DNA of 64,000 bases from Megalobrama amblycephala (taxonomy: Eukaryota > Chordata > Actinopteri > Cypriniformes > Xenocyprididae): positions 71,774,176-71,838,175 of the forward strand of contig NC_063044.1 in NCBI RefSeq assembly GCF_018812025.1, written 5' to 3'. Position 1 is the first letter of the stretch; each line of letters starts with the position of its first letter. The notes under the pieces were generated by a model. The model did not search any database. It was not told the origin of the DNA and was given only the letters and a program-made list of their open reading frames with translations. The position numbers and the translations under genes are program-made. Of this stretch, positions 47,864 through 59,100 are shown in pieces.

Positions 47864-49110
47864 ATGAGCGTCCTTTGGCTTATGACTGGTCTGCTGCTGT
47901 TACGTTTCTGCGCTCCAGGTGACCACATCTAATCTGCTTCAGTAACTACAGAAGGTTGTTTCTCAGAATATGCTGTTGAATTGCTTCATAGACTCTGATC
48001 TTTTTTCAGGTTTCTCCATCGTTGGCGGTAATGTCTCCGTTCCACACAGTCGGCCCTACATGGTCTACATTCGTGACCCTGTATCTGAACGAGTATGTGG
48101 TGGTTTTTTGATAAAAGAGGATTTTGTGATGACAGCTGCCCACTGCGGACGGTAGGTGAAATTAACTATCATATTCTGGAATTTAATTAGAAAGGGTTTA
48201 CAACGTGCCTCAAAATCCACAATTGTATGAAAACAAAATCAACAAAAAAGTGACTTTTGATATCCAAAGTGGCAGTATGTCTTTAAATTGTAAATATATA
48301 TTTTTGTAAATCTGGCCTTTTTTTTGGTCATCTTTAGTCATCTTGTGGTGTATTTGGGCGTCAATGACACCAAACTTTTACCGGACAGTGTAGCGGTACA
48401 TCCAATTCCACATCCAGAATTCTATAGGAACACTCCAGGTTATGACATCATGCTTCTAAAGGTAATATATAACGTTTATAAAATCATTTAATTAGAATCA
48501 CGTCTTGAAAAAATAAGTAGATGTTTACAGAATATAATTTGGCTGAATCTAATCACTTGTACTGAATGCATTCTTTAAAATTCAGAAAAAGTTTGGAAGA
48601 AATGCAGGACTTTTACACATTCCCTTTCAGCTTAAAACTCCAGCAACTTTGAACGAAACTGTGAATACTATCACCTTGCCAAAAACTGAGAATGGAGAAA
48701 TCCTGAAGGATTGCATGGTCATGGGTTGGGGCTTGGAGGAATACGGACATGGGTCTCCATCACGTGTCCTCAAAGAAGCAAACGTTACTCTGATAGATTC
48801 TAAAAACTGTGTGACAAATGACACTCTATGCAGCGAGGGAACAACTGGCACAGCAGAGGTAGATCAAGTGGCACTGCTTACAAATTCTTATCTATGGTGT
48901 ATTGTTAGTGCATGCTGGATATACAGTAATCAATGATATCATCCACAGGGAGATTCTGGAGGTGCACTTGTTTGTGGAGATGTTGCACAGGGAATTGTGT
49001 CTTATTACAATGAGTCGAATGGAGAATACCGTACAAGATACACTCATATTTCCAAATACCTTCTATGGATTCATCACATATTGTTGGGGATATTGAATTG
49101 TTGGGCATAA
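47864..49110 (+). CDS. Granzyme-like S1A serine protease
   Basis: Five exons join in frame: 47864-47918, 48010-48151, 48338-48461, 48631-48858, 48949-49110, giving 236 residues. The exon number and phases match granzyme/mast-cell protease genes. A signal peptide ([19 protein letters not shown]) is followed directly by the mature start IVGG. The catalytic triad is present: His in TAAHC, Asp in YDIMLL, Ser in GDSGG. Disulphides 42-58, 136-201 and 168-182 are kept. Cys191 is replaced by Ala (GTAEGDSGG), so the 191-220 bridge is lost, as in granzymes. The residue at position 189, counted back from Ser195, is Gly, so cleavage after Arg/Lys is not predicted. The likely role is a granule protease of cytotoxic or mast-like cells. 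The C-terminus ([10 protein letters not shown]) is unusual. Confidence 0.9.
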
Positions 49111-51100
49111 ACAGTTCAGGACCTGAGACCAGATATGATGAATGAAAGACCAGGAGTCAGAAGTGCAATCAATCGAAGAAATTTTACTGAAGAATAGTTT
49201 GCAGTTTCATCAGCAGAAGCCCAAGGAGTTCGTAGGCCACTCTATATACATTCACATTTCCACAACAATTATACTCTAACAGAGTCAACTAACTACATCA
49301 TTACTTCAGGTTAATGAATCTGATTTAAAATAAGACAAAATTAGTAATCTTCCACACAGACTGATAGACAGAAGCATATCTCCATCCATCACGATTCTGA
49401 TGCTCAGACCCTAGATTTAGGCACAGGGAGATCTGTTAAGTCATGAACAGGTGTCTGCAGGTCTCTAGAGAAAGCCAGTTGTCCATCATTACCACTAAAG
49501 GACCTACACAGAAAACAAACGCACATACACTGATACACAACTACTTTAAGTTTGACGTTGGTTCAGGCTCCAACTATAAACAGGAAGGATTCTCAAAACA
49601 CACTGATAACATGTTCTAGTTCTGGTGAGAAGTACAGACAATATTCATCATTATTCTCTAGTGCTTGAAGATGAAAAGGAAAATAAATGCTTTAACATAC
49701 GTTGAAGAAGTCATTCAAATAATTTAATGTTGGTTAATAACTTGATTATAAATCAGTCAAAAGATATACATTGAAGCAGAATAGTTGTTCAGAATTCACC
49801 TCCTCTGCAGCAACATGAAACATGGAAGGGCAAGCTGGATAAACTCATTTAGTTCAAAACATTCAGCACATCTGTAACATTGAATGTGCAGTTTTAAAAT
49901 AAAGGCTTACTCATGTGTCACTGTTTCACAAAAGTCTAATTTGCATTTGTGGCTAAAATGTATATACAAGCATTCATGCTGTAGTTCAGTGGTTCTCCAC
50001 CAGGGGGCCGGAGCCCATTAGGGGGCCTCAAGATGGTAAGGACAAAATGATTACCAGTTTGATAAGCCAAGATAAAATACCTGATGGTTGGTATTACCGT
50101 TTCATATTTTAATTCTCACTAAAACTGTATTTGATTCATGCGACTTGAAAAACTCACAGTAAATATTGTCCATATTGCAGGTTAAAACATTTTTCGAACT
50201 GTATATGTAACTTGAAGTTAAGATTCTTTTTAATAAATGTTAATGTATGCTCAATAGTTTTTTTAGGTTACACTGTGTCATGTGATATAACTTAATTTAG
50301 TGATTACACCACTGATTTGATATTATTAAAACACAATGAGAATGTTAGGTTTCTGTTATGTTTATGTTTTTGATATGCATGAATTAATGCATACTTCTCA
50401 TCAAAAACTAAAAGTTACTAATGGTGGTTTTATTTACAAATGTTCATATGACGTTCTAGAATGCTTTACGTGGAAAAAGCTTAATTTAATAAGACAGTGT
50501 TAACAAACCGAACTTAGTAAACAACTGCTAATAAAGCATATTTTGTACAGAAAAGCAGATGAGCCCACAATAAGATTTCACATTAAGCATTTTCCTCCCA
50601 TAAAGAAAACTCTTAACGTGACTTAATGTACGACAGTGACTTTAAAAGACCAAATTTATTAGTGTAGAATAATAATTGTGCTGCCATACATTTCGGCAAA
50701 CATTTAAAACAATATGCGTTAAAGACTCTCAATGTAAAACAGAAACAACAAAAATAGGCTAATTAAATGCTATTGGATCATTTAATATCCTAAGGACACC
50801 TCTGACAAATCATTGGCTGTGTTCATATTAAACATGGCTAACACACATATAAACTATTGTGCATCAGTAACAGTTAGAATATACGCTTCACTTCGTTCAA
50901 CGCTGAAACATAGGCTAATTACCTTTAATGTAAGCCAAGGAGCATGCACAAATATTTTAACACAAAACAGTAAACTCGTGAATATTCATGTGAGCTCCGC
51001 CCAGTGTCACCACGGAATATTTCAGAACACCGGCTCTGCGCAGACTCACTGCAGAGTATTTTATTCAGTAGGAGCGGCCGTGGGTCAGTGTGTTAATTAA
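49111..51100. other. No gene seen
   Basis: Intergenic DNA. A short repeat GTGGTTCTCCACCAGGGGGC lies near 49990 and belongs to a common fish repeat. No other gene-like signal was found. Confidence 0.45.
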
Positions 51101-51177
51101 TCATCGTCATGGTAAATGATTGTGTTTGTGGAGGATGCACGAGCTCCAGCCTGTCAGGACATCGAGTCCATACGGGG

Positions 51178-51191
51178 GCGCGCGCGCGCGC
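51178..51191. repeat. (CG)7 tract
   Basis: Alternating CG, a possible Z-DNA former, immediately upstream of the ISRE. Confidence 0.85.
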
Positions 51192-51207
51192 TTTATTCGT
51201 GCTCGTC

Positions 51208-51219
51208 AGTTTCAGTTTC
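51208..51219 (+). promoter_or_regulatory. ISRE (interferon-stimulated response element)
   Basis: AGTTTCAGTTTC fits the AGTTTCnnTTTC consensus bound by ISGF3/IRF factors. It lies about 40 nt upstream of a strong donor (AG|GTAAGA at 51260/51261) that probably ends a non-coding first exon of the TRIM gene. This is consistent with interferon induction of that gene. Confidence 0.75.
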
Positions 51220-51611
51220 GAAATCTTCAAGGCGTTGGTGAGACACGGAGAACAGATCAGGTAAGAGTCCAGTTTAACCAGCTGTACTAACTAACCAACC
51301 TTTAAATAACCATCTCATTATTGTTCACTAGTTTGCTTGAAATTAGAATATTGAGAAGACAAAAACATGTATTTAAAACATACATTTAATAAAAAATAAA
51401 ACGTGTGTAATATTCTTTAATTAAATAAATTAATCCTGTCACAGCTTTGCTGTCTTTAGTGAGGTTAAAAAACAACAGTCTGAAAGCAGATGCTGTATAA
51501 TCCATTATGGATGAGGATTGCTGGATGATATTGTGAAAGGTTACACTAAACTGACTGTAAAACCCTTCATCCTGGGCTGTTTGTCATCATTTCACACTGT
51601 TTCCCGGGGTT

Positions 51612-51768
51612 TAAGACAGATGATGACGTCATGATGCGTTATTTCCGCTCGTGTTTTCGTCAGTTTGTGCGGATGATGACGTCACGACGCGTTATTTCTG
51701 CTCGTGTTTTCGTCAGTTTGTGTGGACGATGACGTCACGATGCGTTATTTCCGCTCGTGCTGCAGCCC
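51612..51768 (+). repeat. 53-bp tandem repeat carrying CRE sites
   Basis: Nearly three units of GATGACGTCA...GCGTTATTTCYGCTCGTG. Each has a perfect TGACGTCA palindrome (51624, 51677, 51730), spaced exactly 53 bp. It lies in the presumed first intron of the TRIM gene. Confidence 0.9.
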
Positions 51769-52532
51769 CGCCCTCACTGAAAGCTCTGCGATCACTGATC
51801 ATCTACAGCGACTCAATCACACATGCACACATGACATCTATCTTAATAATAATACAACAAGGTGCTTCTGTAGAATGTTTCAACGATTAAAGATGGATCT
51901 TTAATTTCTTTAATAATCCATAAGGGCAGTAGCTGCATGATCACACATACAAACATAATTATTCTGGTGATGTTGTCTGAGAAACAGTGATGTGGCTGAA
52001 TGTAGATTGAAATACTATTTGTTCAGAAATGTCTTTAATGAAGTGAGTATTTATCACAGTTAACCAGAAATACTACATAAAGAGAGACCACTAACTTTTG
52101 TCACATCTCCGTTTCTCCTGTTTATGGAGGACTTTAATCTGTTAATCTGTTCGGTTCTCAAACACTGACAATCAGCTCGATAAACAGACGAGAGTTTATT
52201 ACCGAACTTCAGCATGAGAAGAAATCATTCTGACAAACATTTGACCATGACAGACCCTGAGAAACTCTGAGACAAATAAAGAGAAATAAATAATTTTTAT
52301 TGTTCTTTTGTGTTTTATCTAAAGGGTTTACAGCATAATATTTGTATGTTTCAATGTAAGTTCATTTTGAAAACACTTTGTTTAGGAAAAGTCAGACTCA
52401 TTATTTCTCTTTTCTGTCTTACTGACTTTCTCGACAAAATCAATAAAGAATCAGCGATCAGTGGAGAACGAAGAGAAAACTTTACAGAAGGATTTTTGAG
52501 ACATTTGTTTCTAAACAGATCAAACAGTGAAA

Positions 52533-54210
52533 ATGGCTTCAGCAGCTGAAGATGATTATATTTGTCCTGTATGTCATGAAATCTTCAAGGATCCTGTTCT
52601 TCTGTCATGTAGTCACAGTTTCTGTAAAGAGTGTCTTCAACAGTTCTGGAGAACCAAGAAAACTCAGGAGTGTCCTGTCTGCAGGAGAAAATCCTCAAGA
52701 GATAAACCTCCAGTTAATCTGGCATTAAAGAACTTGTGTGAGTCGTTTCTGAAGGAGAGAAATGAGAGGCGTTCATCAGGATCTGAGGAGATCTGCAGTT
52801 TACACAGTGAGAAACTCAAACTCTTCTGTCTGGAGGACAAACAGCCTGTGTGTTTAGTGTGCAGAGATTCACAGAAACATGACAATCATAAATTCAGACC
52901 CATCAGTGAAGTGGTTTCATCATATAAGGTAAGACAAATGACTCTTGTTTCACATGTAAAGAGATAATTTGGAGGGAGGCCCCTAGAAACATCACCACCT
53001 TCTGTCCCTCTAGTGATGTTCCTGCTTCCTATGAAAGTAACTAATTGTGTTACTTAACTTGTTATGGAAAGTTATATGCATTACCCAAATACATTTTCAC
53101 ACAGATCCAGTTGGTATTGGATAACTTTACTTCAATAAATAACATTGTCATTTACAAACTGTACTTTGTGTTCACTCAGGTTGCCTTTGTTTTATAGTAG
53201 ATTTTAATTGCTGAATCAGTTTAGTTTGAGATGTTCACAAAAACAGATCAGGATGAAGCAAATACTTTTTCACAGCATTATATGATCATATCACTGTCTT
53301 TTCTTCTCTTAACTGTAATCTGGTGTTTTATGTGTTGTTGTTCAATTCTAGGAGGAGCTCAATACAGCACTGGAGTCCTTACAAGAGAAACTTCAACACA
53401 ATGAAGAAATGAAAGGAGAGTTTGAGGAAACAGTTCAACACATCAAGGTGAGGAAACAGAATCAGTCATTTTCATTACAGCTGTAGGATCACTATATACA
53501 GTTATGATCTGATATATTTAATATAATGGATTCCAGTTTATTATTTCTGTAAATGACGAGCATCAATCTGCTTCTGGATCCGTTATATGTCGGTATCTGA
53601 GGGTATCTCTGATATTAATGATGTGAAGTGTTGATGTGTGTTGATTGAGATAATTGAAGTGAATGTGATCTGATTTCAGTCTCAAGCTGAGCACACAGAG
53701 CGCCAGATTAAACAGCAGTTTGAGAAGCTTCATCAGTTTCTCAGAGATGAAGAAGAAGCTACAATCACTGCTCTGAGGGAGGAAGAGGAGCAGAAGAAGC
53801 AGATGATGAAGGAGAAGCTGGAGGAGATGAACAGACACATCTCAGCTCTTTCACACACAATCAAAGACATGGAGGAGATGATGAAAGCCAATGACGTCTG
53901 CTTTCTGAAGGTCTGATTTCAGATCATTGGTTGATCATTGGTTCATTGATTGAGTTCTTGATGATAAATGGTGTGTTTGTTCTGCAGGAGTTTCCAGTCT
54001 CAGTGGAAAGGTGAGTGATCTGCTCCTGTCTCTGGTCTCTCTGGTTCTGATCCAAAGCCACTGCAGTTCTGACTCCTGAATGTTCTTCCAGAGTCCAGAG
54101 CTCACAGCCAGATCCACAGATGGCTTCTGGAGCTTTGATTCATGTGCCACGTTACTTGGGCAACCTGCCGTTCAGAGTCTGGAAGAAGATGCAGGACATC
54201 GTCCAAAACA
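52533..54210 (+). CDS. TRIM-family E3 ubiquitin ligase, 3' end not seen
   Basis: Exons: 52533-52928 (396 nt), 53352-53447 (96 nt), 53680-53910 (231 nt), 53988-54010 (23 nt), 54092-54210 (119 nt). This size pattern is classical for TRIM genes with a C-terminal B30.2. Residues 1-60 hold a C3HC4 RING ([20 protein letters not shown] ... CPVCRR), which would recruit an E2. A B-box 2 follows ([20 protein letters not shown] ... HDNH), then a coiled coil in exons 3-4 ([17 protein letters not shown]). The last exon ends in phase 1 at a GTGAGT donor. The B30.2/SPRY exon that should follow is not found; it may be in the assembly gap, beyond the window, or lost. The start ATG at 52533 matches the usual start just before the RING. 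It resembles fish TRIM35/TRIM39-like members. The 5' UTR exon likely ends at 51260. Confidence 0.88.
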
Positions 54211-55329
54211 GTGAGTCTGACTGCAGAAGATCTGAGCTGGAAATGAGGGATGGTGGAGAGTTAAAGTTCAAGTTTCAAGTTTACTTTATTTATATAGCAC
54301 ATTTAAAACAGCCACAAGGCTGACCAAAGTGCTTCACAAGAGAAACAGCATCATAAGAGTAATAAGAGTACACAAAACTAAGAACCAGAATAAAATAAAT
54401 AAATAAATAAAATTCACCAAAAAATAGAAAATATAATAGGCAGGAATTTAAAACCTAATAGGCCAATGAAAACAGATGGGTTTTTAGAAGAGACTTAAAA
54501 ATGGTCAGACTAGGGGCTATTCGAATCTCCACTGGCAAGTCATTCCAGAGGAGAGGACCGATTACTGAGAAGGCACGGGCACCTCTACACTTAAGTCTGG
54601 AGTGAGGGATTAAGAGAAGGTTCTGTTCACCAGATCTTAGGCTTCTCGAGGGGATGTACTGATGCAGCAATTCAGATAGGTAGCCGGTGCTTGATTGTGT
54701 AAAGATTTAAAAACAAATAATACGATTTTAAAATGTATTCTAAATTGAGCAGGCAACCAATGAAGGGCCTTAAAAAGCGGAGTGGCGTGATCCCTTTTTT
54801 TCTTTTTTCTAGAAGAAATCTAGAGGCAGCATTTGGACCAGTTGAAGACGGGCAATTTGAGCTTTAGAAATGCCACAGTATAATGAGTTACAGTAATCGA
54901 GATATGACGTAATAAAAGCATGCACCGCCATCTCTAGGGTCTTAACAGTGAGGAAATGTTTAATTTTTGCAAGTATACGGAGCTGATGAAAACTGTACCC
55001 AATCACAGTGGATATTTGTTTATCAAATTTTAATGAGTCATCTAAAATAACACCCAGATTACGTACCTGTGAAGACCTAAAAGCCGATAGGGATCCCAGG
55101 TCAAAATTAAATGCTTTCATATGTTCTGAAGGGCCAAAAACAATTACTTCAGTTTTCTCTTCATTTAAGGATATACATTTTTGAGATAACCAGGATTTAA
55201 CCTCCTCTAGACAGGATAAAACAGCAGTCATGACCAGTTCCTGAAAGGTAGATAGACTTGAGGATCATCGCCATAAAAGTGAAACAACACTCCATGTTTC
55301 CTAAAAATAGATCCCAGAGGCAACATATA

Positions 55330-56942
55330 CAGGTGCTGGTCATATAATTAGAATATCATCAAAAAGTTGATTTATTTCACTAATTCCATTCAAAAAGTGA
55401 AACTTGTATATTATATTCATTCATTACACACAGACTGATATATTCCAAATGTTTATTTCTTTTCATTTTGATGATTATAACTGACAACTAAGGAAAATCC
55501 CAAATTCAGTATCTCAGAAAATTAGAATATTGTGAAAAAGTTCAATATTGAAGACACCTGGTGCCACACTCTAATCAGCTAATTAACTCAAAACACCCGC
55601 AAAGGCCTTTAAATGGTCTCTCAGTCTAGTTCTGTAGGCTACACAATCATGGGGAAGACTGCTGACTTGACAGTTGTCCAAAAGACGACCATTGACACCT
55701 TGCACAAGGAGGGCAAGACACAAAAGGTCATTGCAAAAGAGGCTGGCTGTTCACAGAGCTCTGTGTCCAAGCACATTAATAGAGAGGCGAAGGGAAGGAA
55801 AAGATGTGGTAGAAAAAAGTGTACAAGCAATAGGGATAACCGCACCCTGGAGAGGACTGGGAAACAAAAACCCATTCAAAAATGTGGGGGAGATTCACAA
55901 AGAGTGGACTGCAGCTGGAGTCAGTGCTTCAAGAACCACTACGCACAGACGTATGCAAGACATGGGTTTCAGCTGTCGCATTCCTTGTGTCAAGCCACTC
56001 TTGAACAACAGACAGCGTCAGAAGCGTCTCGCCTGGGCTAAAGACAAAAAGGACTGGACTGCTGCTGAGTGGTCCAAAGTTATGTTCTCTGATGAAAGTA
56101 AATTTTGCATTTCCTCTGGAAATCAGGGTCCCAGAGTCTGGAGGAAGAGAGGAGAGGCACACAATCCACGTTGCTTGAGGTCCAGTGTAAAGTTTCCACA
56201 GTCAGTGATGGTTTGGGGTGCCATGTCATCTGCTGGTGTTGGTCCACTGTGTTTTCTGAGGTCCAAGGTCAATGCAGCCATATACCAGGAAGTTTTAGAG
56301 CACTTCATGCTTCCTGCTGCTGACCAACTTTATGGAGATGCAGATTTCATTTTCCAACAGGACTTGGCACCTGCACACAGTGCCAAAGCTACCAGTACCT
56401 GGTTTAAGGACCATGGTATACCTGTTCTTAATTGGCCAGCAAACTCGCCTGACCTTAACCCCATAGAAAATCTATGGGGTATTGTGAAGAGGAAGATGCG
56501 ATATGCCAGACCCAACAATGCAGAAGAGCTGAAGGCCACCATCAGAGCAACCTGGGCTCTCATAACACCTGAGCAGTGCCACAGACTGATCGACTCCATG
56601 CCACGCCACATTGCTGCAGTAATTCAGGCAAAAGGAGCCCCAACTAAGTATTGAGTGCTGTACATGCTCATACTTTTCATATTCATACTTTTCAGTTGGC
56701 CAAGATTTCTAAAAATCCTTTCTTTGTATTGGTCTTAAGTAATATTCTAATTTTCTGAGATACTGAATTTGGGATCGTCCTTAGTTGTCAGTTATAATCA
56801 TCATAATTAAAAGAAATAAACATTTGAAATATATCAGTCTGTGTGTAATGGATTAATATAATATACAAGTTTCACTTTTTGAATGGAATTAGTGAAATAA
56901 ATCAACTTTTTGATGATATTCTAATTATATGACCAGCACCTG
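55330..56942 (+). mobile_element. Tc1/mariner-like element, nearly intact
   Basis: TIRs of roughly 180 bp start CAGGTGCTGGTCATATAATT and end with the reverse complement. TA flanks both sides (55328-55329, 56943-56944). It is nested in the LINE, so it is younger. Confidence 0.95.
55649..56654 (+). pseudogene. Tc1 transposase with a single frameshift
   Basis: ATG at 55649 begins MGKTADLTVVQKTTIDTLHK, an HTH region. One frame change near 55866-55876, at an A-rich CAAAAACCC stretch, moves the protein to the frame that ends at 56654. All catalytic blocks are present in the second frame: MFSDESKF, IFQQDLAPAH and SPDLNPIENLWG. I saw no other lesion, so this copy is close to functional. Confidence 0.9.
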
Positions 56943-57862
56943 TATAATGAAAATAGGGAGGGGGCCAAAATAGAGCCTTGCGGAAGGCCACAGCAGAGAG
57001 AAGCAGTGGAAGATAAAAATTCTCCTAGCCTAATCACATATTTCCTGTCAGATCAAAATGACTGGAACCACTTTAGAACTGTCCCAGAGAGACCCATCCA
57101 AGATTTCAGTTTATTGATTAATACAGAATGGTTAATAATGTCGAAAGCAGCTGATAAATCTAAAAGAACGAGGACCACAGAGTCACCCATATGAGTGGAT
57201 AAAAAGATGTGGTTTAACCCTCTCAAAAGAGCAGATTTAGTACTGTAGGCAGCCTTAAAACCAGACTGAAAGTGTTCAAACAGATTATTTACAGCAAGGA
57301 AAGATTGAAGTTGGAAAAACACAATATTTTCCAAAAACTTGGAAATAAATGGTAAAACAGAAATAGGGTGATAATTTTTTAACACTGACAGATCAAGTGA
57401 AGGCTTCTTGAGGAGTGGTGTGACAGTAGCCACTTTCAGATGAGCAGGAACCACCCCAGTTGAAAGACATTTATTTGAAAAGGACACTAGACCTGGTCCA
57501 ACCGAATCAGCAGTTTGCTTTAAAAACCTAGGGTGGATAACATCATATGAAGAAAATGATGGTTTCAACTTGGCAATAGTGTCTGTGAGTGACTGAAGGG
57601 AGACAGGTTCAAAGACGTCCCAAGATGCAGACAACTCCGGGGGAGAGGCAGCTCAGAAGGGGGAATATGAGTTACCAGCCCTAGTTTAACTACTTTTTCC
57701 TTAAAAAACCTCAAGAAGATTTCACAAAGAGCAACAGAGGCAACAGACATAGTACTGGCCGGGGGATTAACAACAGAACTAATTACAGAAAACAAGACTT
57801 TAGGTCTTGATGTCACAGTCTCCGTCTGTCCTGCACTTCCCCAAGTCGTCAGTCCAGTGATA

Positions 57863-58006
57863 AAGATGGCCGCCATCCCAAAGCCTTGTTGCAAGATGGC
57901 CGCCACCACACCTGAGCCCTCAGTCAAAATGGCCGCCGCCATGCATGAGCCCTCAGTCAAGATGGCCACCGCCACGCATGAGCCGTTAGTCAAGATGGCC
58001 GCCGCC
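57863..58006 (+). repeat. 33-bp tandem repeat (AAGATGGCCGCC)
   Basis: Four to five units of 30-33 bp, each starting AAGATGGCCGCC or a close variant. They encode KMAA-A-x-x-EPSV-like undecapeptides in one frame and run straight into the N gap. Confidence 0.85.
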
Positions 58007-59006
58007 NNNNNNNNNNNNNNNNNNNNNNNNNNNNNNNNNNNNNNNNNNNNNNNNNNNNNNNNNNNNNNNNNNNNNNNNNNNNNNNNNNNNNNNNNNNNNN
58101 NNNNNNNNNNNNNNNNNNNNNNNNNNNNNNNNNNNNNNNNNNNNNNNNNNNNNNNNNNNNNNNNNNNNNNNNNNNNNNNNNNNNNNNNNNNNNNNNNNNN
58201 NNNNNNNNNNNNNNNNNNNNNNNNNNNNNNNNNNNNNNNNNNNNNNNNNNNNNNNNNNNNNNNNNNNNNNNNNNNNNNNNNNNNNNNNNNNNNNNNNNNN
58301 NNNNNNNNNNNNNNNNNNNNNNNNNNNNNNNNNNNNNNNNNNNNNNNNNNNNNNNNNNNNNNNNNNNNNNNNNNNNNNNNNNNNNNNNNNNNNNNNNNNN
58401 NNNNNNNNNNNNNNNNNNNNNNNNNNNNNNNNNNNNNNNNNNNNNNNNNNNNNNNNNNNNNNNNNNNNNNNNNNNNNNNNNNNNNNNNNNNNNNNNNNNN
58501 NNNNNNNNNNNNNNNNNNNNNNNNNNNNNNNNNNNNNNNNNNNNNNNNNNNNNNNNNNNNNNNNNNNNNNNNNNNNNNNNNNNNNNNNNNNNNNNNNNNN
58601 NNNNNNNNNNNNNNNNNNNNNNNNNNNNNNNNNNNNNNNNNNNNNNNNNNNNNNNNNNNNNNNNNNNNNNNNNNNNNNNNNNNNNNNNNNNNNNNNNNNN
58701 NNNNNNNNNNNNNNNNNNNNNNNNNNNNNNNNNNNNNNNNNNNNNNNNNNNNNNNNNNNNNNNNNNNNNNNNNNNNNNNNNNNNNNNNNNNNNNNNNNNN
58801 NNNNNNNNNNNNNNNNNNNNNNNNNNNNNNNNNNNNNNNNNNNNNNNNNNNNNNNNNNNNNNNNNNNNNNNNNNNNNNNNNNNNNNNNNNNNNNNNNNNN
58901 NNNNNNNNNNNNNNNNNNNNNNNNNNNNNNNNNNNNNNNNNNNNNNNNNNNNNNNNNNNNNNNNNNNNNNNNNNNNNNNNNNNNNNNNNNNNNNNNNNNN
59001 NNNNNN
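58007..59006. other. Assembly gap (1000 Ns)
   Basis: Exactly 1000 Ns, so a placeholder of unknown true size. It directly follows a tandem repeat, the likely reason the assembly broke. Confidence 0.99.
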
Positions 59007-59100
59007 AGCTGAAACTAACAATGTTTAGTTGTATTTCTTAACTAACATTAACAAAAAAATTAGTTAATGCGTTAACTAATGAATTGTAAAGTGTTACCTG
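59007..59100. mobile_element. Right end of a fish MITE
   Basis: Contains TTAGTTAATGCGTTAACTAA and ends GTAAAGTGTTACC, the terminus of a very common family. The left end is in the gap or missing. Confidence 0.6.

Larger units (their letters stand above)
54262..57815 (-). mobile_element. L2-like LINE, 5'-truncated, split by a Tc1
   Basis: On the minus strand ORF2 reads from about 57815 (KVLFSVISSVVNPP) through RT blocks (HFQSGFKAAYSTKSALL, VLLDLSAAFDIINH). It continues after the Tc1 insert with LNEEKTEVIVFGP, HAFITSYLDYCNSLYCG and a C-terminal SRLKCRGARAFSVIGPLLWN. Frame breaks occur near 57650 and between 54670 and 54809. The endonuclease domain is absent, so it is 5'-truncated. The 3' end carries TTTATTTATATAGCACATTT on the plus strand. 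Confidence 0.85.

Noticed and set aside
48905..49108. Minus-strand frame across the last protease exon
   Set aside because: It is a shadow of the granzyme-like exon, which has splice, phase and GDSGG support on the plus strand.
52527..52532. A GTG start two codons before the TRIM ATG
   Set aside because: GTG is not a usual vertebrate start and the ATG at 52533 directly precedes the RING domain as in relatives.
57857..59041. A 394-codon open frame spanning the gap
   Set aside because: Most of it is Ns; only the 33-bp repeat is real sequence.
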